In this document: in pieces, positions 24,464 through 32,381 of the stretch
How the letters are laid out: each line of letters begins with the position of its first letter
How positions within the stretch are numbered: the stretch's first letter is position 1
Source of the DNA: JAGVPT01 sp964642725
Lineage (GTDB): Bacteria; Bacteroidota; Ignavibacteria; UBA10030; UBA8401
Reading direction: 5' to 3'
DNA: 64,000 bases
Assembly (NCBI GenBank): GCA_964642725.1
Contig: CAZXQG010000009.1
Span: 1-64,000, forward strand
Translations under genes and position numbers: made by a program
Notes under the pieces: model-generated
Database searches by the model: none
Told to the model about the DNA's origin: nothing
Seen by the model: only the letters and a program-made list of their open reading frames with translations

Positions 24464-25545
24464 ACGACTTTGCCTCCGAGAAAAACAGCGAAGGGGAGAA
24501 TAATTACATAGAGTGTATAATAGATTTCAAAAAGCCAAAAGTATTTTAATTGGGTACATTGCCCGGTTCTTTTCAACGGTACACTTAATAGTATGAAATC
24601 GCACAAAAGTTTTACAGCGAATCCAAGAAGTAAAAGTGCAATATTGAGCTGGGAAAAGTATCCGCTAAGCAAAAATCCATGCATGCAAAATGCAATCGCC
24701 ATAATCATCAGTCCGCTCATCGGCATGTCTTTTCCTCCAACTCCCCATCTGCGCTTTTGTCTATACAATTCTGGAATGGTCCTGCATGCTTTACTGAAAA
24801 CCAGGCTCTCTTTTTCTAGGGGATATTTGTACCCCCAGCGCCCGCTGCTCGTGATCGCTTTAAAGAGTGCAAAGTCTTCCGTCACGCTGAATTTTATCCC
24901 CCGGTAGCCTCCGACTTCGTCATACGCTTTTCTTCTGAAAGAAAAATTATTTCCGATACAACTAAGAGGGTTTTTTAATGACATGGCCGCCGATGCGACT
25001 GCGAGGATGTATGCCCAATCGAGCGATTGCATTCCGGCAAACCAACCAGTCGGCTGCAGCAATGTCAATCCAGCGACAACGCCTGTATCTTTCGCATAGT
25101 GCTGCACAGTTGATCGAACCCACGTTGTCGGAACGATGCAGTCTGCATCGGTCATAAGAATGATTTCGCCGGCGGAGATGTCTATGCCTTGTGCGATCGC
25201 GTTTGCTTTGCCTCGAAGATTGCCGGTCGTTCGTTTTCCGTCAATTGCTTTGACATTTGAATGTTTATCGGTGAAGCCGCGTATGATGCTCGGTGTCGTG
25301 TCAGTCGAATTATCGTCAACGACAATAATCTCAAGTTTGTCTTTGGGATAATTGAGCAACGTCAACGATTCAATGCAAGCTCCGATATTGCGTTCTTCGT
25401 TCCTTGCGGCCATGACGACTGAAACCACAGGCTCGTAACGGGAATCTTTATCAAACCGGGCCTTCAATACTCCATAGATAAACAAACAGCATTGAGCGCA
25501 ATATAGCGACAGGATAAGAATGAAGAGCGACGTTTGAGTGTTCAT
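24442..25545 (-). CDS. Glycosyltransferase family 2, membrane-associated
   Basis: 367 residues. One N-terminal hydrophobic helix and a C-terminal membrane region flank a GT-A domain with VSVVMAARNEERNIGACIESL, DDNSTD, TDADC (metal-binding DxD equivalent) and QKRRWGVGG (QxxRW processive-type motif). This layout is that of cell-surface polysaccharide or lipid glycosyltransferases. It is one of three related GT2 genes in this operon, the others at 26185 and 28322, which suggests duplication. It overlaps the deacetylase gene by 4 bp. Confidence 0.88.
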   Translation of the reverse strand: MNTQTSLFILILSLYCAQCCLFIYGVLKARFDKDSRYEPVVSVVMAARNEERNIGACIESLTLLNYPKDKLEIIVVDDNSTDTTPSIIRGFTDKHSNVKAIDGKRTTGNLRGKANAIAQGIDISAGEIILMTDADCIVPTTWVRSTVQHYAKDTGVVAGLTLLQPTGWFAGMQSLDWAYILAVASAAMSLKNPLSCIGNNFSFRRKAYDEVGGYRGIKFSVTEDFALFKAITSSGRWGYKYPLEKESLVFSKACRTIPELYRQKRRWGVGGKDMPMSGLMIMAIAFCMHGFLLSGYFSQLNIALLLLGFAVKLLCDFILLSVPLKRTGQCTQLKYFWLFEIYYTLYVIILPFAVFLGGKVVWKGRKY

Positions 25546-26165
25546 TGGATCGATTGAAAAGTAAAGCCGCGTTCTTGGATACGTGCGATAATCAGCGGCA
25601 GCACCCGATGGATTCTGGATTTTGTCAATTCATTGTCGTGAAAAACAAGAATGGATCCGGCGGACAGTTGTGCTAAAGCGGTTGAACAGACCCGTTCGTC
25701 AGGCCAGTCGTTTCGAAAGTCTCCGGTTAATGTTGTCCACATTACGAGCTTATATCCCAAGGTCTTCGCAGCAGAAATAGTATTCCACGAAAGGAATCCG
25801 AAGGGAGGTCGAAATATTTTCATAGCGCGTCCGCCCGCTTGCGTGATGGCTTCTTCAGTTTGAAGAATTTCATTCATCGTCTTCTTTTTGGAAAGGGCAA
25901 GGGATCGGGCATGGTTGAATGCATGAATGCCGATGCTGTGATTTCCTGTTCCGATCTCCTTCACCAACGACTGATGTTTCTTAACGGCTTGCCCGCTTAA
26001 AAAGAATGTTCCCTTAATGTTATGCTCATGCAATATACCGAGCACCGCCGGTGTTGCTACCGGATGCGGTCCGTCATCGAACGTCAGAAAAATTTTCGAT
26101 GAATCAATTTTCCAAAGGAGGGAAGGGAAAAGAAGCTGATGAATCTTTCCAGTGTGAGCAATCAT
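25542..26165 (-). CDS. Polysaccharide deacetylase (NodB family)
   Basis: 207 residues from the ATG at 26165. A longer in-frame start at 26255 would overlap the upstream gene by 70 bp. NodB motifs are clear: FLTFDDGPHP (Asp pair), SIGIHAFNH (zinc histidines), FRPPFGF (catalytic Arg/Pro) and ILVFHDN near the end. It probably removes N- or O-acetyl groups from a glycan or glycolipid made by the flanking GT2 enzymes. No signal peptide is evident, so it may act in the cytoplasm. Confidence 0.88.
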   Translation of the reverse strand: MIAHTGKIHQLLFPSLLWKIDSSKIFLTFDDGPHPVATPAVLGILHEHNIKGTFFLSGQAVKKHQSLVKEIGTGNHSIGIHAFNHARSLALSKKKTMNEILQTEEAITQAGGRAMKIFRPPFGFLSWNTISAAKTLGYKLVMWTTLTGDFRNDWPDERVCSTALAQLSAGSILVFHDNELTKSRIHRVLPLIIARIQERGFTFQSIQ

Positions 26166-26184
26166 AGATATTGTACAAAGACAT

Positions 26185-27345
26185 TCATGCGTGCTGAGAA
26201 ATCTCGCGTTCCATGCGTCTCCCTTTCCATTCGAAGCTTCCAAAAAAGCCCCCAAATACTGCCATGAGAATAGCCGGGAAATGAATAAGTTCCGAAATGA
26301 AAAAATATTTCGTCATGCCGCTGACGTTCGTGAGTTTTGAGAATTTAGCGATGATCCGGTAATCGATAATAAATTTTATGATAAGCGCCGCGAACGGCAC
26401 CGGCAGGATCGATAAATAAAAAACTGAAACCGGCGTCAATATGAATAGTAAAAGATAGAGCAGGAACGACGCAACAAGAAAGAGCAATGTTGAACCGCGG
26501 TAGTGCGAGGTCTGACCTGCCCACCGCATGCGTTGTTGAAGAAGGTGCCCCCAGCTTCTGACGGGCAGGGTTGTCACATGAGCCTCCGGTTCGTACGCAA
26601 ATCGCATTTTCCATTGCGGAGTTGCGGCAATCCTTTGAGCAAGCAGTGAATCGCTCCCGGAATTTAATTGTCCGATTGATCCAAACCCCCCGACTTCATT
26701 AAACGCCGACCTCCGAAAACCCATGTTGCTGCCGTTGCAGTTGATGGGAGTGCTCATTCCTATTGCGCCGGCGCCGCATGCGGTCTGAGAAAACAAATCA
26801 ATCGATTGAAATCCGAAAAGAAGAGACGACACGTCCTGTAGATGCTCGAAAATGGTAAGGCCGGAAATGACGCCGGCTTTGTCGTCGAAATGACTTACCA
26901 TCGATGATATCCACTTTGGACCAACAACGCAATCTGCATCCGTAGTCAAAATTATTTCACTCGAGGTTTTTTTGATGGCTTCGTTGATCGCGTTAATAAT
27001 CGGGGACACGCCAGGTGGATGCCCGCGCAACTGCAACAGTTCTATGGCTGAGTTCTCTTTCGCTAATTGCATGACTATGTCTGCAGTTCTGTCGGTCGAT
27101 TGGTCGTCCACTACGGTTATGGTAAATTTGTCATGCGGATAGTCTTGCTCCAGCAATGAACGAACACATTTTTCAATGTGAAGCTCTTCATCCCTCGCTG
27201 CCACAATCACCGAAACAGTGTACAAACGACCGCTCGTTCCAGGACGGAGGCGTGACAATCCTTTCACAAAGATCAGAATTTGCCGGACATACACGGCGAC
27301 AAGAACTAGAATTAGGAACCAAACAAGAACCAGGATATCCCTCAC
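26185..27345 (-). CDS. Glycosyltransferase family 2, membrane-associated
   Basis: A 386-residue GT-A enzyme. I set the start at GTG 27345, whose GTGA overlaps the upstream stop by 4 bp. This gives MRDILVLVWFLILVLVAVYV, a membrane helix, whereas the open frame extends 76 unlikely residues further. Motifs: VSVIVAARDEELHIEKCVRSL, DDQSTD, TTDADC and QQRMRWAGQ. Several hydrophobic helices form the C-terminus. It is a paralogue of the other two GT2 genes in the operon. Confidence 0.86.
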   Translation of the reverse strand: MRDILVLVWFLILVLVAVYVRQILIFVKGLSRLRPGTSGRLYTVSVIVAARDEELHIEKCVRSLLEQDYPHDKFTITVVDDQSTDRTADIVMQLAKENSAIELLQLRGHPPGVSPIINAINEAIKKTSSEIILTTDADCVVGPKWISSMVSHFDDKAGVISGLTIFEHLQDVSSLLFGFQSIDLFSQTACGAGAIGMSTPINCNGSNMGFRRSAFNEVGGFGSIGQLNSGSDSLLAQRIAATPQWKMRFAYEPEAHVTTLPVRSWGHLLQQRMRWAGQTSHYRGSTLLFLVASFLLYLLLFILTPVSVFYLSILPVPFAALIIKFIIDYRIIAKFSKLTNVSGMTKYFFISELIHFPAILMAVFGGFFGSFEWKGRRMEREISQHA

Positions 27346-28289
27346 AATGATACTTTCTCTTTTGTCGATTTGATTCTCAATATCAGCAACGAGCCGATAA
27401 GGCTCGGAAACAAGTTGTTGACAAAAAAAACGCACAGCGATGCGTTGAATGCTGAGGCAGCGGATATTCCAGCACGTGAAAAGAAAAAAATGGCAGTGGT
27501 TTCCCGAATTCCCAGGTCGCTGAATGAAATCGGAAGTATGACGGACTTGGTGAAGAGGAGATTCGAAGTGCACAAAGCCGAGATGCCGAACGATACCGGC
27601 TCAAACGCAAGCACAAAGAAATAATACTGCACTAAGATGACGATATAGAATAGTATTGTCAGGGAAAGCAAGACCCGTGCTTGACGGCGGTGAAACACGT
27701 CTTTCATGAAAAGAAAAGCTGAAACGGCTCGATACTTCTGAAATCTATGAAGCAATGCGCGCAAGATCTTCTTCAAGAGGTCGGGATAGAGAATAACGAT
27801 GAGAAATACAATGACAATTGCCATTACAAGTACTGACAGCCAAGGTGCCCAATAGTGAGGCAGGTATATCGCAAAAAAAATCCATGCCCCGACGACTCCG
27901 GCAATGACCGTGATCGCCAGGATATATAATCTATCAATGATACTGACTGCCAGAACTTGAATCGCCTGTAAAGAAGACAATGTTACCATCCTCCCGCCAT
28001 GTTCTCCCACTTGGCCCGGTGTAAAGAAGCCGGCTGAGAATCCTATGAAGAGAGAAGAAAAGATATCTTTATCTGAAATCCCGCTGCCGATTAATCTCAC
28101 GAGATACCGCCAGCGCAAGAATTGCAGCCCTGTGTTTGCCACGACCAACACCGCGCCAATTATCAGATAGACGACGTTTGCATGAAGAACGGATTCGCGC
28201 AACGCCTTAACGTCAATGTACAGCACAAGCGCGACCATCAGCCCGATGCCAATAAGGAGTTTCAAGGCCACTGCAATTGTAGGATTCAC
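27342..28289 (-). CDS. Flippase-like membrane protein (LPG synthase TM/UPF0104 family)
   Basis: 315 residues with about 8 hydrophobic helices. The family pattern includes FLRWRYLVRLIG near residue 60, SLFIGFSAGFFTPGQVGEHGGRMV, and a C-terminal PISFSDLGIRETTAIFFFSRAG. This domain is found in MprF and in many glycolipid loci, where it is thought to flip lipid-linked molecules. It starts at GTG 28289 without a clear ribosome-binding site and overlaps the next GT2 by 4 bp. In this operon it may export the glycolipid made by the GT2 set. Confidence 0.83.
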   Translation of the reverse strand: MNPTIAVALKLLIGIGLMVALVLYIDVKALRESVLHANVVYLIIGAVLVVANTGLQFLRWRYLVRLIGSGISDKDIFSSLFIGFSAGFFTPGQVGEHGGRMVTLSSLQAIQVLAVSIIDRLYILAITVIAGVVGAWIFFAIYLPHYWAPWLSVLVMAIVIVFLIVILYPDLLKKILRALLHRFQKYRAVSAFLFMKDVFHRRQARVLLSLTILFYIVILVQYYFFVLAFEPVSFGISALCTSNLLFTKSVILPISFSDLGIRETTAIFFFSRAGISAASAFNASLCVFFVNNLFPSLIGSLLILRIKSTKEKVSL

Positions 28290-28321
28290 ACGAAAATTTC
28301 TAATTTTATTAATCGTCTCTT

Positions 28322-29455
28322 CTATGATTTGGTTCCTTTCCAGCTGATAGAACCGAAAAAACCAAGAGGGCCGATAAATGAATTGTAGACAACTGAAGCA
28401 ACTTCTAACGGGACGACTGACCGGCGCAAACGAGAGTCGCCGAAGAGGGCAGAGCCTCTATAAAAAATCACGCTATCAATGATAAATTTTGCGACCAGCG
28501 CCGGTATTCCAATCGATGGAACAAACAAAAGAAAAAGAAATGCGAGCGCGTTATAGGAGTGGAGCAGGCCGAAGACAATTTTCATTCGGAGGGGATAGAA
28601 TGCGGCGGCCGAGAAGTGCCTTCTTTGCTGGTTGATAAAAGAATCCAGAGAGGTAGGAGCAATGGTCTCAACACTGCTTTCCCGCGAAAGCATATATCGT
28701 ATTTTCCAGCGAGTTTCTTTTTGGACGAGCTGGATAAAAAGATCATCGTCGCCGCTGACGGAATGCTTTATTTTTTCATAGCCGTTGACTTCCAGAAAGA
28801 CGCTTTTACGATACGCAAGATTCCTTCCGGTGCACAGATATGCATTATCCAACCCAATGGCCGCCGCAGCGCCGACGGAATTTTTTATTTCAAGATAGCG
28901 AAGAAAGAAATCACTCCAGCGCGCGAAGAACGTCTTTGGGAACCTTTGTTCGATCGGAGAATATCCCGCAACAAGGCCGACATCCGGCAGAAATTCCTTG
29001 GCAAGCGACGAAAGCCAATCTGAATGAGTGATACAATCGGCATCAGTGAAGGCGAGGATGTCGTAACGGCTTTCTTTGATTGCCTTATCGAGCGCATTTT
29101 TTTTCGGAGGGAGGTCGGATGAAATTTGGCTTACCGTAACAAGTGTGACGTTTGAATACCTATGTTGATAGTTTCTTACAATTGCGGCAGTTCCATCGGT
29201 TGAACGATCGTCGGCGATGATAATTTCGAAGAGCTCGCTCGGATAATTTTGCTGGACGAGCGATTGGAGACATCGGCCGATGTTAGATTCTTCATTTCTT
29301 GCGGCAACGATGATGGAAATCGGCGGCTTTTCCGCAGAGGATACTTTTTGAAGAAAAAGGAGTTTTTTCAGTCCTCGTAGCAAAAGGAAATTCAGGGCGC
29401 CGTAGCTTGTGAAAAGAATGCTCAAAAGCAGGTCGAAAACAATTTCGAGACTCAT
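28322..29455 (-). CDS. Glycosyltransferase family 2, first gene of the glycan operon
   Basis: 377 residues from the ATG at 29455: an N-terminal helix, then ISIIVAARNEESNIGRCLQSL, DDRSTDGTAA, FTDADC and QQRRHFSAAAF (QxxRW-like), and C-terminal helices. A GTG at 29479 is in frame but lies between the -10 and -35 boxes of the promoter. The ATG is 9 bases from the -10 box, so the mRNA would be leaderless or nearly so. It leads a run of eight minus-strand genes down to 20836. Confidence 0.87.
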   Translation of the reverse strand: MSLEIVFDLLLSILFTSYGALNFLLLRGLKKLLFLQKVSSAEKPPISIIVAARNEESNIGRCLQSLVQQNYPSELFEIIIADDRSTDGTAAIVRNYQHRYSNVTLVTVSQISSDLPPKKNALDKAIKESRYDILAFTDADCITHSDWLSSLAKEFLPDVGLVAGYSPIEQRFPKTFFARWSDFFLRYLEIKNSVGAAAAIGLDNAYLCTGRNLAYRKSVFLEVNGYEKIKHSVSGDDDLFIQLVQKETRWKIRYMLSRESSVETIAPTSLDSFINQQRRHFSAAAFYPLRMKIVFGLLHSYNALAFLFLLFVPSIGIPALVAKFIIDSVIFYRGSALFGDSRLRRSVVPLEVASVVYNSFIGPLGFFGSISWKGTKS

Positions 29456-29463
29456 AGTGTAAG

Positions 29464-29492
29464 AAAATACACAAATCACACTTTCAATGCAA
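29464..29492 (-). promoter_or_regulatory. Promoter candidate for the second glycan operon
   Basis: On the minus strand TTGCAT (29487-29492), a 17-bp spacer and TATTTT (29464-29469). The predicted start is about 2-3 bases before the ATG at 29455. Confidence 0.6.
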
Positions 29493-29516
29493 TCAAAGTT
29501 TGATTGCGCGACTGCC

Positions 29517-29545
29517 TTGCTTCTGCGACTGTTTTGGAGTATATT
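29517..29545 (+). promoter_or_regulatory. Promoter candidate for udk
   Basis: TTGCTT (29517-29522), a 17-bp spacer and TATATT (29540-29545). It lies back to back with the glycan-operon promoter, the two -35 boxes being 24 bp apart. Confidence 0.6.
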
Positions 29546-29566
29546 TTCAAAACTTCCAAATCATTC

Positions 29567-30202
29567 ATGGAACATCTCGTTATCGGAATCGCCGGCGGAA
29601 CAGGCTCGGGGAAGACGACTGTTACGCAAAAAATTCTGGAACGGCTTCGCGTCCAGGACAGCGTAGTAGTTATCCAGCACGATTCATACTATAAAGACAT
29701 TTCCGCATATCCCGGGCTGACGCCGGAAAAGATCAATTTTGACCATCCCGATTCCCTGGAAACGTCGCTGTTGGTACGACACATACGGGATTTGAAACGA
29801 GAAATTCCCGTTGACCAGCCGATCTACAACTTCACGACGCATTCGCGCATGAAAGAGTCTCGTCGCCTGGAACCAAAAGATATAATCATTATTGAGGGTA
29901 TTCTTATTTTTATCGAGAGGGAACTGCGCGAATTAATGGACATCAAGATTTTTGTCGACACCGACGCCGATGAACGCCTGCTTCGCCGCATACGCCGGGA
30001 CATTATGGATCGCGGCCGGTCGATCGATTCAGTCATGAACCAATATGTCTCAACCGTCAAGCCGATGCATCTTGAATTCGTCGAGCCGAGCAAGCATTGG
30101 GCCGACATCATCGTGCCGCGCGGAGGCGACAACCTCGTCGCCATCGATATGATAGCCGTGAAAATTGAAACCATGTTACGAAATAAACACAATCTATCTT
30201 AA
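29567..30202 (+). CDS. udk: Uridine kinase
   Basis: Phosphorylates uridine/cytidine in pyrimidine salvage. 211 residues from the ATG at 29567, chosen because MEHLVIGIAGGTGSGKTT is the usual family start and the upstream in-frame start at 29504 lies upstream of the -10 box. Walker A GGTGSGKTT is at residues 10-18. HDSYYKD and NFDHPDS are nucleoside-binding motifs, and FVDTDADERLLRRIRRD is the lid region. The length matches bacterial Udk. Confidence 0.95.
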   Translation: MEHLVIGIAGGTGSGKTTVTQKILERLRVQDSVVVIQHDSYYKDISAYPGLTPEKINFDHPDSLETSLLVRHIRDLKREIPVDQPIYNFTTHSRMKESRRLEPKDIIIIEGILIFIERELRELMDIKIFVDTDADERLLRRIRRDIMDRGRSIDSVMNQYVSTVKPMHLEFVEPSKHWADIIVPRGGDNLVAIDMIAVKIETMLRNKHNLS

Positions 30203-30225
30203 AAACCTTTATGAAGGAGAATCCT

Positions 30226-31008
30226 ATGTCAGATGAGACAAAAAAAGCGGCGGCGCCAACACAATGGAAATGGGTCGTTATTGGAGTCGTGGTCGGGGTA
30301 GTGATCATCGGCGGCTCGTTTTTCATTGTTGCCCCGACGTTTCACAGCACGGCGATTCAATCGCTCGTTCTGTTAATCGGTTTCGTAGTGACGGGCGCCG
30401 TTGTCGGTTATTTCTCACCCGGTGTCACTATCAAAGAAGCATTGTACGCCGGGCTCATTTTGATGCTTCTCTTTGGCCTGATTTTTACCACGACGCCGTG
30501 GGGTGCAGGGCAAAGCGCGCAAATGATTCTCCTTCTTCTCGTGTTCAGCGGAATCCTCTCTCAAGCCGGAGCATGGATGGGCGAAAAACTGCAGGGAAGT
30601 TTTGAAAAGAAAGACGGCACAGCAAAGGATGATGTCGGGTTCCAATGGAAATGGGTTTTTGCCGGACTCGCTCTTGGATTAGTCCTTAATGTCATGTTTG
30701 TTTTTCTCCTTGCTCCACTTTTCAATATCGATTTAAGTCTTATTCATATTGCGTTCTCAGCGAGTTTCATCGTTCTTGGGTTTATCATCGGCTACAAATC
30801 GCCTGGAGTTACTTTGAAAGAACCCGCCGTTGCCGGCGCTATTGCAGTCATCGGAGAGTGGTTGTTTATCGAGTACGGAATTCAATTACCGGTGCCGGTC
30901 GGCTATATTGCATTCGGTGTTGTTGAGGGATTCTTGCTGACGCTCTTTGGAGCGTGGCTTGGCGAGCGGTACCAGCTTGCAAAAGAATCCAAAGAAATTG
31001 CCGGTTAA
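30226..31008 (+). CDS. Membrane protein with internal duplication (unknown)
   Basis: 260 residues from the ATG at 30226, which has an AAGGAGA ribosome-binding site seven bases away. About eight hydrophobic helices fall in two homologous halves. Each half has a (F/T)QWKWVxxGxxxG entry helix, an APxF loop, and a GYxSPGVTxKE motif: GYFSPGVTIKE in the first and GYKSPGVTLKE in the second. The halves are linked by a charged stretch (EKKDGTAKDD). Such a duplicated fold suggests a channel- or carrier-like protein, but no family is recognised with confidence. It follows udk closely. Confidence 0.75.
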   Translation: MSDETKKAAAPTQWKWVVIGVVVGVVIIGGSFFIVAPTFHSTAIQSLVLLIGFVVTGAVVGYFSPGVTIKEALYAGLILMLLFGLIFTTTPWGAGQSAQMILLLLVFSGILSQAGAWMGEKLQGSFEKKDGTAKDDVGFQWKWVFAGLALGLVLNVMFVFLLAPLFNIDLSLIHIAFSASFIVLGFIIGYKSPGVTLKEPAVAGAIAVIGEWLFIEYGIQLPVPVGYIAFGVVEGFLLTLFGAWLGERYQLAKESKEIAG

Positions 31009-31081
31009 TTTTTCTCGAGTGATGAAATAGAATTCTCTTTTTGCTAAACCAATTTTTTGATGAAGCTTTGGGAGATACCAT

Positions 31082-32170
31082 ATGGCCAGGAGAAAAGTAT
31101 ACGTGTTAGTGGGGACTCATAAGGGTGCTTTCATTTTTTCAAGCGACGAAGGCCGCAAGAAGTGGACCATAAAGGGACCGCTTTTGAAAGGTGCCGATGT
31201 CAATGAAATCATCTTGGATACAAGGCAAGAACCGACGGTATATGCCTGTGCAAACTCATACTGGTGGGGACCGAACGTCCACAAAAGCAAAGATTTTGGA
31301 AAAACATGGAAACAATCTGACTCCGGCATCAAGTTTGACGAAAAGTCGGGGAAAACCATTGCGCGTGTATGGCACGTTTCAACGGGTTTACCAAGTGAGC
31401 CGAAAGTTTTATACGCTGGAGCGGACCCCGGTGCATTGTTTAAATCGGACGACGGCGGTCAGAATTGGAAAGAGGTAGAAAGTCTTTCAAATCACCCTTC
31501 GAGACAGAAGTGGACGCCCGGCGCCGGAGGGTTGATGGTTCATTGCTCTTGCATCGACCCAAACAGTTCAAAGAAAATGTTTGTGGGGATTTCAGCTGCG
31601 GGCGTCTTTTGCAGTGAAGACGGCGGACTATCATGGGAAGCAAGGAATAAAGGTGTGCTTGCCGATTTTCTCCCGGAGAAATATCCGGAAGTCGGCCAAT
31701 GCACCCACCATCTCGACTTTAATCCGTTAAAGCCGAATGTTTTATATCAGCAGAATCATTGCGGCGTCTACCGGAGCGACAACGAAGGGAAAGATTGGAT
31801 TGACATCAGCGAAGGGCTGCCGTCTCGGTTTGGATTTCCGCTCCAGGTTCATCCGCACGACCCTGACACGATTTACGTTATCCCGGAGCAAGGTGCTGAG
31901 TTTCGGGGACCAGTGGACGGAAAATTCGGCGTTTTTCGGAGCACAAATCGAGGCGGACGCTGGAAGAAATTGACGAAGGGTTTGCCGACCCGGAACATGT
32001 TTGCGCATGTTCATCGTCAAGGGATGGCAGCGGATCACTGCGACAAAAGCGGAATTTACGTCGGCACGAGCGGCGGTCAGATTCTGTTTAGTCGAAACGA
32101 AGGAAATTCCTGGCATCTCTTAGCTGACTGGCTGCCGGCAATTTATTCCGTTCGGACTGCCATAGTTTGA
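31082..32170 (+). CDS. BNR/Asp-box beta-propeller protein, cytosolic
   Basis: 362 residues with repeated Asp-box motifs (SSDEGRKKWTI, SKDFGKTWKQ, SDDGGQNWKE, SEDGGLSWEA, SDNEGKDWID, STNRGGRWKK, SRNEGNSWHL), as in sialidase- and sortilin-like propellers. Unlike the BNR protein at 13773 it has no signal peptide, so it is probably cytosolic. His/Asp-rich loops (CTHHLDF, QVHPHDPD, HVHRQGMAADHCD) may bind ligand. The ATG at 31082 has GGGAGA upstream. Its role is unknown. Confidence 0.8.
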   Translation: MARRKVYVLVGTHKGAFIFSSDEGRKKWTIKGPLLKGADVNEIILDTRQEPTVYACANSYWWGPNVHKSKDFGKTWKQSDSGIKFDEKSGKTIARVWHVSTGLPSEPKVLYAGADPGALFKSDDGGQNWKEVESLSNHPSRQKWTPGAGGLMVHCSCIDPNSSKKMFVGISAAGVFCSEDGGLSWEARNKGVLADFLPEKYPEVGQCTHHLDFNPLKPNVLYQQNHCGVYRSDNEGKDWIDISEGLPSRFGFPLQVHPHDPDTIYVIPEQGAEFRGPVDGKFGVFRSTNRGGRWKKLTKGLPTRNMFAHVHRQGMAADHCDKSGIYVGTSGGQILFSRNEGNSWHLLADWLPAIYSVRTAIV

Positions 32171-32214
32171 TTGATTGACGGGCCTGCCGGAAAAATAGCG
32201 ACGCTTTATCGCAA

Positions 32215-32289
32215 CTGTCAGACACCTTATTCGGGAAATCGTTGCATGTTGAAGTCTCTGGGAAGATAAATCGAAAAGGTGTCCGGCAG
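32215..32289. repeat. 75-bp palindromic-end repeat, copy A
   Basis: Begins CTGTCAGACACCTT and ends AAGGTGTCCGGCAG, 14-bp inverted ends with one mismatch. It is the same length as, and aligns along its length with, the reverse complement of the copy at 53669-53743, including TTCGGGAAA and ATGTTGAA in the interior. No clear target duplication is seen. Confidence 0.75.
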
Positions 32290-32315
32290 AACCCCAAATG
32301 GTACCACTCCCAGTG

Positions 32316-32344
32316 TTGATTATCTTTGCAAAATCGCTTATATT
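32316..32344 (+). promoter_or_regulatory. Promoter candidate for the M16 peptidase gene
   Basis: TTGATT (32316-32321), a 17-bp spacer and TATATT (32339-32344), followed by TG so that the box also reads TATATTTG, close to the Bacteroidetes -7 element TANNTTTG. The leader to the ATG at 32382 is about 30 nt. Confidence 0.6.
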
Positions 32345-32381
32345 TGAAAAGTTTTAACTTTGCCACCATGTCAACAATCGA

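Noticed and set aside
27346..27573. 76-residue extension of the GT2 at 26185
   Set aside because: It lies within the flippase-like gene; GTG at 27345 in a GTGA overlap fits the operon's pattern.
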